Part shown: positions 63,101-64,000 of the stretch, in pieces | How the letters are laid out: the number at the start of each line of letters is the position of its first letter | How positions within the stretch are numbered: position 1 is the stretch's first letter | From: Lamellibrachia satsuma | Taxonomy: Eukaryota > Annelida > Polychaeta > Sabellida > Siboglinidae | DNA: 64,000 nucleotides | Direction of reading: 5' to 3' | NCBI GenBank assembly: GCA_033239005.1 | Contig: BSQZ01000106.1 | Span: 457,501 to 521,500 of the forward strand | Translations under genes and position numbers: made by a program | The notes under the pieces: generated by a model | Told to the model about the DNA's origin: nothing | The model's database searches: none | Seen by the model: only the letters and a program-made list of their open reading frames with translations

Positions 63101-64000
63101 TCCATCTCCTGCACAAACACCGTCTACTTATCATTGTATCTCTACAGATCATGCCAGCCATCCAACTCCTGCACAAACACCTGCTACTTATTGTATCACT
63201 ACAGATCATTCCAGCCATCCAACTCCTGCACAAACACCTGCTACTTATTATTGTATCTCTGCAGATCATGCCAGCCATCCATCTCCTGCACAAACACCGT
63301 CTACTTATCATTGTATCTCTACAGATCATGCCAGCCATCCAACTCCTGCACAAACACCTGCTACTTATTATTGTATCTCTACAGATCATGCCAGCCATCC
63401 AACTCCTGCACAAACACCGTCTACTTATCATTGTATCTCTACAGATCATGCCAGCCATCCAACTCCTGCACAAACACCTGCTACTTATTGTATCACTACA
63501 GATCATTCCAGCCATCCAACTCCTGCACAAACACCTGCTACTTATTATTGTATCTCTGCAGATCATGCCAGCCATCCATCTCCTGCACAAACACCGTCTA
63601 CTTATCATTGTATCTCTACAGATCATGCCAGCCATCCAACTCCTGCACAAACACCTGCTACTTATTATTGTATCTCTACAGATCATGCCAGCCATCCAAC
63701 TCCTGCACAAACACCTGCTACTTATTGTATCTCTACAGATCATGCCAGCCATCCAACTCCTGCACAAACACCTGCTACTTATTATTGTATCTCTACAGAT
63801 CATGCCAGCCATCCAACTCCTCCACAAACACCTGCTACTTATTATTGTATCTCTACAGATCATGCCAGCCATCCAACTCCTGCACAAACACCTGCTACTT
63901 ATATTGTATCTCTACAGATCATTCCAGCCATCCAACTCCTGCACAAACACCATCTACTTATCATTGTATCTCTACAGATCATGCCAGCCATCCATCTCCT
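38228..64000 (+). CDS. HERC1: HERC1, N-terminal part (15 coding exons, runs off window)
   Basis: Giant HECT-domain and RCC1-like-domain E3 ubiquitin ligase/GEF-related protein; the mammalian protein is cytosolic/Golgi and about 4,860 residues. Fifteen exons give 1,011 residues with every intron phase consistent. The order follows vertebrate HERC1: N-terminal MKWLDHLNASWV, LPDFEKEPL and AAQRGSLRYLLEWIEMA; the first RCC1-like propeller at about 380-750 (VYVWGSNSSHQL, ACGKGSYGRLGLGDSNNQS, SWGDGDYGKLGHGNSS, TWGEGDYGRLG, VWSFGGGDNGKLGHGDTNR, AWGCGSCLGCGSSEATALRP, AWGNNAMGQCGQG); then AWHRPFCVDLQEATFS, RNLLFRLMD, LLPPLRERMELLHSLLPQG and LLLSLQKHLLAYC. The SPRY, WD40, second RLD and HECT domains lie beyond the window. 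Coding exons are separate entries; exon 16 should start at or after the terminal minisatellite. Confidence 0.95.
40215..40316 (+). CDS. HERC1: HERC1 coding exon 2 (309-342)
   Basis: Acceptor TTCTACAG|GGTGGA, donor CAGGAG|GTAAGG. Ends DGLTPLYQSAMCLMQE, like DGLCSLYEAALCLFEE of vertebrates. Confidence 0.92.
40640..42510. mobile_element. hAT-like element (outer of nested pair) in HERC1 intron 2
   Basis: Ends CAGGGTTGtttgattt and inverse aaatcatg...CAACCCTG, each followed inward by a long A/T-rich inverted segment (GATTTAAATCATGATTTAAA). The flanking 8-mers TTCATAGG and CTCATGGG agree at 6 of 8. It holds a second TIR element (40,896-41,968). No transposase. Confidence 0.7.
40896..41968. mobile_element. 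hAT-like element (inner of nested pair)
   Basis: Left CATGGCTGGGTCCAATTA and right inverse TAATTGGACCCAGCCCTG; 8-bp flanks ATGTTTGA and AAGTTTGA agree at 7 of 8. Subterminal CAATTACAATTACAATTACA repeats occur at both ends. A degenerate related fragment lies near 44,060-44,170. Confidence 0.75.
42514..42677 (+). CDS. Candidate secreted Cys-rich peptide exon (nested in HERC1 intron 2)
   Basis: An ATG inside the right target duplication of the outer hAT element starts MGQKALLRKTAAMLFVILIA, a signal-peptide-like stretch. It continues through a Cys-rich segment (six Cys in about 23 residues: CLTC, NC, YC, SC) to a possible donor GTGTGGG|GTATGT near 42,677. No partner exon was found. May be fortuitous. 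Confidence 0.25.
43513..43743 (+). CDS. HERC1: HERC1 coding exon 3 (343-419), first propeller blade
   Basis: Acceptor CTATGACAG|GTGTGC, donor CAACAG|GTAGGT. Contains EVYVWGSNSSHQLAEG and EKILQPK. Confidence 0.95.
43773..44015 (-). mobile_element. LINE (RTE-like) 3' end with (TGAG)n tail
   Basis: Read on the minus strand: KRRRGRP, then W, then AEEEMKLVGKIWDELS, LTQDRAGWRRFVGALC and a stop, followed at once by a run of about 15 GAGT units (plus-strand CACT, 43,773-43,834). The Arg-rich motif, W...A.DR..WR motif and simple-repeat tail are typical of RTE-type retrotransposons. It lies antisense in HERC1 intron 3. Confidence 0.7.
44308..44421 (-). CDS. Candidate small exon with signal-anchor (antisense in HERC1 intron 3)
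   Basis: MPKQTGIKLLNLLLVICLVV and onward, a hydrophobic leader, then CVHCIALSEQ and a donor GAGCAG|GTGGGT. No second exon or homology is evident; speculative. Confidence 0.2.
44976..45207 (+). CDS. HERC1: HERC1 coding exon 4 (420-496)
   Basis: Acceptor TGCTTCAG|CTGGAG. Contains AGQFCTFVIHADGS and GKGSYGRLGLGDSNNQS. The donor GACG|GTCAGTAG is atypical at +3 and is repeated 23 bp downstream at 45,231. Confidence 0.95.
45208..45255 (+). repeat. 23-bp duplication of the HERC1 exon 4 donor
   Basis: GGTCAGTAGATATCTA occurs at 45,207 and 45,230 with only one or two differences in the following bases, so two equivalent GTCAGT donors lie in tandem. Use of the second would retain an in-frame TAG. Confidence 0.9.
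45705..45840. mobile_element. Family A TIR repeat fragment
   Basis: TCCCTCCTAAGTCTGATTTT and CAGACTCATTCTGTAAAAAA match the left part of the copy near 23,510. Confidence 0.55.
46385..46464 (+). CDS. HERC1: HERC1 coding exon 5 (497-523)
   Basis: Acceptor TGTTACAG|GTGACT, donor GACAAG|GTGGGT. Reads GDYGKLGHGNSSTQKYPKLV. Confidence 0.95.
47580..47840. mobile_element. Possible TIR repeat in HERC1 intron 5
   Basis: Begins CTAGGCTAGTGCTACC and ends with a loose inverse (CAGAGCTAGCCCAG). Internal GGCTAAA/TTTGGCT motifs repeat. Weak. Confidence 0.3.
47964..48060 (+). CDS. HERC1: HERC1 coding exon 6 (524-555)
   Basis: Acceptor CTGTCAG|GTCATC, donor ACTAG|GTATGT. Reads AAGYRHSAVVTEGGELFTWG. Confidence 0.95.
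48337..48520. repeat. 113-bp tandem duplication
   Basis: GTTAACTTCCAACA, CGCAGAAACCA and CTTTGGTACGTAAACTGTTT occur in the same order at 48,337 and 48,450, within HERC1 intron 6. Confidence 0.85.
48689..48832 (+). CDS. HERC1: HERC1 coding exon 7 (556-603)
   Basis: Acceptor TGTGACAG|GCCATG, donor ACAATG|GTACGG. Ends RTVWSFGGGDN, identical to the vertebrate protein there. Confidence 0.95.
49122..49207. repeat. Imperfect hairpin, about 27-bp arms
   Basis: GACTAGTGTGGAACAACTGA plus AAAGTGT and its near-inverse at 49,177-49,206, with a loop of about 27 nt, in HERC1 intron 7. Confidence 0.75.
49365..50165. repeat. 50-bp minisatellite, about 16 copies
   Basis: Units such as TCTGTGGTATGTTACGTATT then GTGGGGCACAGTAACAAAGT; period 50 bp with some shorter units. 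Fills much of HERC1 intron 7. Confidence 0.93.
50165..50340 (+). mobile_element. SINE fragment before HERC1 exon 8
   Basis: CTCTCAACGGAGGGGTTTGA (degenerate box B region), GCTGCCATTTC, AGCTGTATAACTGA and GTGAACGAATAA match the SINE at 50,985 in order. The 3' tail is missing. Confidence 0.65.
50371..50498 (+). CDS. HERC1: HERC1 coding exon 8 (604-646)
   Basis: Acceptor TGTCACAG|GCAAGC, donor GGGCAG|GTGAGT. Reads KLGHGDTNRMYKPK and ACGSQSSLALVSTGQ. A SINE fragment ends about 35 bp before it. Confidence 0.95.
50636..50790 (-). mobile_element. LINE 3' coding fragment
   Basis: The minus strand reads DCIKRDVRKADEEEKWTEKV, then ANREQWKRTTAKAVQ, the usual W..A.DR..WR-type end of a reverse-transcriptase ORF. 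Confidence 0.5.
50985..51315 (+). mobile_element. tRNA-derived SINE, fullest copy, abutting HERC1 exon 9
   Basis: Head GGGGTGCGGTAGCATAGTAG (box A) and degenerate box B AGCTTTGAATCATC; body GGCTACAGACAGAGGTGGAC; 3' part GTAAAGCGCTTTGAGCAG and GCTATATAAGAATGTATC. The tail flows into the exon 9 pyrimidine tract and acceptor. Confidence 0.8.
51322..51466 (+). CDS. HERC1: HERC1 coding exon 9 (647-694)
   Basis: Acceptor CCTTTTACAG|CTGTATG, donor TCACG|GTCAGTAG (atypical +3, like exon 4). Reads YAWGCGSCLGCGSSEATALR. The pyrimidine tract directly continues the tail of a SINE. Confidence 0.95.
51540..51985. mobile_element. Fold-back element with about 145-bp arms
   Basis: The left arm (CTTCCTTATTTGTATTCCAA, GTTTCAGATGGATATCT, AGTGCTGCAGAC) and right arm (51,838-51,983) are imperfect inverses around a spacer of about 150 bp. 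The spacer encodes HTRKKRCGLCGRY then a stop, resembling the RxRCxxC end of piggyBac-type transposases. Confidence 0.65.
52355..53307. mobile_element. piggyBac-like non-autonomous element (953 bp)
   Basis: Flanked by TTAA on both sides (52,351-52,354 and 53,308-53,311). TIRs CCTGATAAGCCCTGAA and inverse of CCTGATGCACCCTGAA differ at three central bases. TTAA target duplication is the hallmark of piggyBac. No transposase ORF. Perfect palindromes TTACATCCGA...TCGGATGTAA (53,020) and ACACCGAAATTTCGGTGT (53,275) lie inside. Confidence 0.75.
53857..54028 (+). CDS. HERC1: HERC1 coding exon 10 (695-751)
   Basis: Acceptor CTGCTTCAG|ACAATG, donor GACCG|GTCAGT. Last propeller repeat VYAWGNNAMGQCGQG and ISAGTSHSVAWTSLP. 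Confidence 0.94.
54065..54270 (+). mobile_element. tRNA-derived SINE in HERC1 intron 10
   Basis: GGGGCGGTTGCATGGTGGTT (box A), GAGAACCCGTGTTTGAATCC (box B), then GGCTATAGACAGTGGTAGGC. Starts about 40 bp after the exon 10 donor. Confidence 0.75.
54495..54680 (+). mobile_element. LINE 3' end abutting HERC1 exon 11
   Basis: AATGAATTGAACACATTATC...GCTAGCAGTGTGAATG matches the NEWNKLS...SSVN coding end of the LINE at 34,615. GCTTCCTTGTCCACTCTTCA and GGCTTTGGATGGCTTCC match its 3' UTR. The exon acceptor follows within about 15 bp. Confidence 0.65.
54689..54823 (+). CDS. HERC1: HERC1 coding exon 11 (752-796)
   Basis: Acceptor GTTGGCAG|ACATGTG, donor AAAAC|GTGAGT. Reads VVAWHRPFCVDLQEATFS. Found by phase: it completes an Arg codon (CG|A) from exon 10. 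A LINE tail ends only about 10-15 bp upstream of the acceptor. Confidence 0.93.
55245..55310 (+). mobile_element. LINE 3' UTR fragment in HERC1 intron 11
   Basis: ATCCAATTGCCACGTGGAGC and GGCTTTGGGTGGCAATTTGG match the same LINE tail, about 125 bp before exon 12. Confidence 0.5.
55435..55600 (+). CDS. HERC1: HERC1 coding exon 12 (797-852)
   Basis: Acceptor TGTTACAG|GGAACA, donor CAGGAG|GTACGT. Reads LLKTHLALALAGSV and LRNLLFRLMD. Confidence 0.95.
55905..56030 (+). CDS. HERC1: HERC1 coding exon 13 (853-894)
   Basis: Acceptor GTACACAG|GCCGTC, donor GGCCAG|GTGAGT. Reads LLPPLRERMELLHSLLPQG. Confidence 0.95.
56387..56516. repeat. 24-28-bp tandem repeat, 5 copies
   Basis: AAGGCTTTTCACACTTTTTA plus AGACA repeated with indels, in HERC1 intron 13. 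Confidence 0.85.
56517..56680 (+). mobile_element. Family A TIR repeat abutting HERC1 exon 14
   Basis: GATCTAACAGTCAAAGTCAA, ACTAAACCGACTGTGCG, ATTAACGAACC and the terminal CTAAATTAATTGAGGACG match other family A copies. The exon 14 acceptor is about 11 bp beyond the end. Confidence 0.65.
56691..56870 (+). CDS. HERC1: HERC1 coding exon 14 (895-954)
   Basis: Acceptor GTGTTCAG|CGCATG, donor CACACG|GTAAGT. Reads LNSLQDNNHVASLLGF and EVLMKTLLRNLGFHT. Its acceptor lies about 11 bp after the end of a family A TIR repeat, with almost no pyrimidine tract. Confidence 0.95.
56905..57140 (-). mobile_element. tRNA-SINE body, antisense in HERC1 intron 14
   Basis: The minus strand reads TAAACGAATACCTGACCATA, GGATATGTGAACAGATAG, GCATGGCTGAATGCTTCCCA and ends TAATGCGCTATATAAC, the body and tail of the SINE at 50,985. 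Confidence 0.65.
57515..57685 (+). CDS. HERC1: HERC1 coding exon 15 (955-1011)
   Basis: Acceptor GTTTTGCAG|GAGGAG, donor GACTTG|GTAAGT. Reads PPAHLRQLLLSLQKHLLAYC, like the vertebrate PAHLHELLCSLQKQLLAFC. Confidence 0.93.
57745..64000 (+). repeat. HERC1: Splice-acceptor minisatellite in HERC1, 60-bp unit, more than 100 copies
   Basis: Units contain CATTGTATCTCTACAG (an acceptor) followed by ATCATGCCAGCCATCCAACT and CCTGCACAAACACC. In the phase set by exon 15 each unit reads IMPAIQLLHKHLLLIIVSLQ, and its LLHKHL segment matches the start of the next vertebrate HERC1 exon (ALLHKHLQLLL). Most units are exactly 60 bp, with scattered 57-bp units (in frame), an irregular short unit near 58,110 and a 1-bp deletion near 63,901. 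The array continues past the window edge. Confidence 0.95.

Noticed and set aside
57632..63887. Giant ORFs across the 60-bp array (plus 57,740-60,457 and 60,503-62,530; minus 58,107-60,785 and 60,786-63,887)
   Set aside because: Frames differ from the HERC1 phase. The composition is only the repeat read in shifted or reverse frames.
57745..64000. CRISPR-like or leucine-rich-repeat protein gene interpretation of the 60-bp array
   Set aside because: There are no unique spacers; units are contiguous and near-identical in a eukaryotic intron. The LLHKHLL text is the HERC1 exon start, not an LRR consensus.

Overview
The window is animal nuclear DNA. Genes have many short exons with GT/AG introns, all recognisable proteins are metazoan (retinal homeobox, a MARCH-type RING-CH ligase, a glutaredoxin-like protein, HERC1), and the rest is dense with microsatellites, minisatellites, tRNA-derived SINEs, LINE tails and TIR elements. 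The style of repeats would suit a lophotrochozoan, perhaps a mollusc, but nothing here proves the phylum.

Layout. (1) 1-4,593: no gene seen; a TIR repeat, a long GT microsatellite, a 38-bp minisatellite and a SINE. (2) 4,594-8,234, minus: a complete three-exon Rx/RAX homeobox gene. (3) 8,400-23,000: a gene desert with long simple repeats, nested TIR elements and some GC-richer stretches that could be Rx regulatory DNA. (4) 23,093-31,937, plus: a MARCHF2/3-like E3 ligase in four exons (the first is provisional). (5) 33,905-35,841, minus: a two-exon C5orf63-type glutaredoxin-like gene, head-to-head with (6) 37.6 kb to the right edge, plus: the N-terminal 15 coding exons (1,011 residues) of the giant ligase HERC1. 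The window ends inside a minisatellite where HERC1 exon 16 is expected to begin.

Main observation. Two minisatellites in neighbouring genes are tandem amplifications of an intron/exon boundary, meaning a 3' splice site plus the first bases of the exon. In the MARCH gene about 50 copies of a 46/48-bp unit end exactly at the real acceptor of the last exon; the acceptor's own TAG is an in-frame stop, so splicing to an upstream copy should truncate the protein. In HERC1 more than 100 copies of a 60-bp unit carry the acceptor plus the start of exon 16; that unit is in frame and stop-free, so splicing to an upstream copy could add 20-residue repeats. A third, incipient case is a 23-bp duplication of the HERC1 exon 4 donor. 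In addition, at least six acceptors lie within about 40 bp of the end of a dispersed repeat (SINE, LINE tail, TIR element).

Three of the genes encode or resemble parts of ubiquitin or redox pathways (MARCH and HERC1 are E3 ligases), but nothing in the sequence shows that they act together. The arrangement looks like ordinary linkage in a repeat-rich genome.
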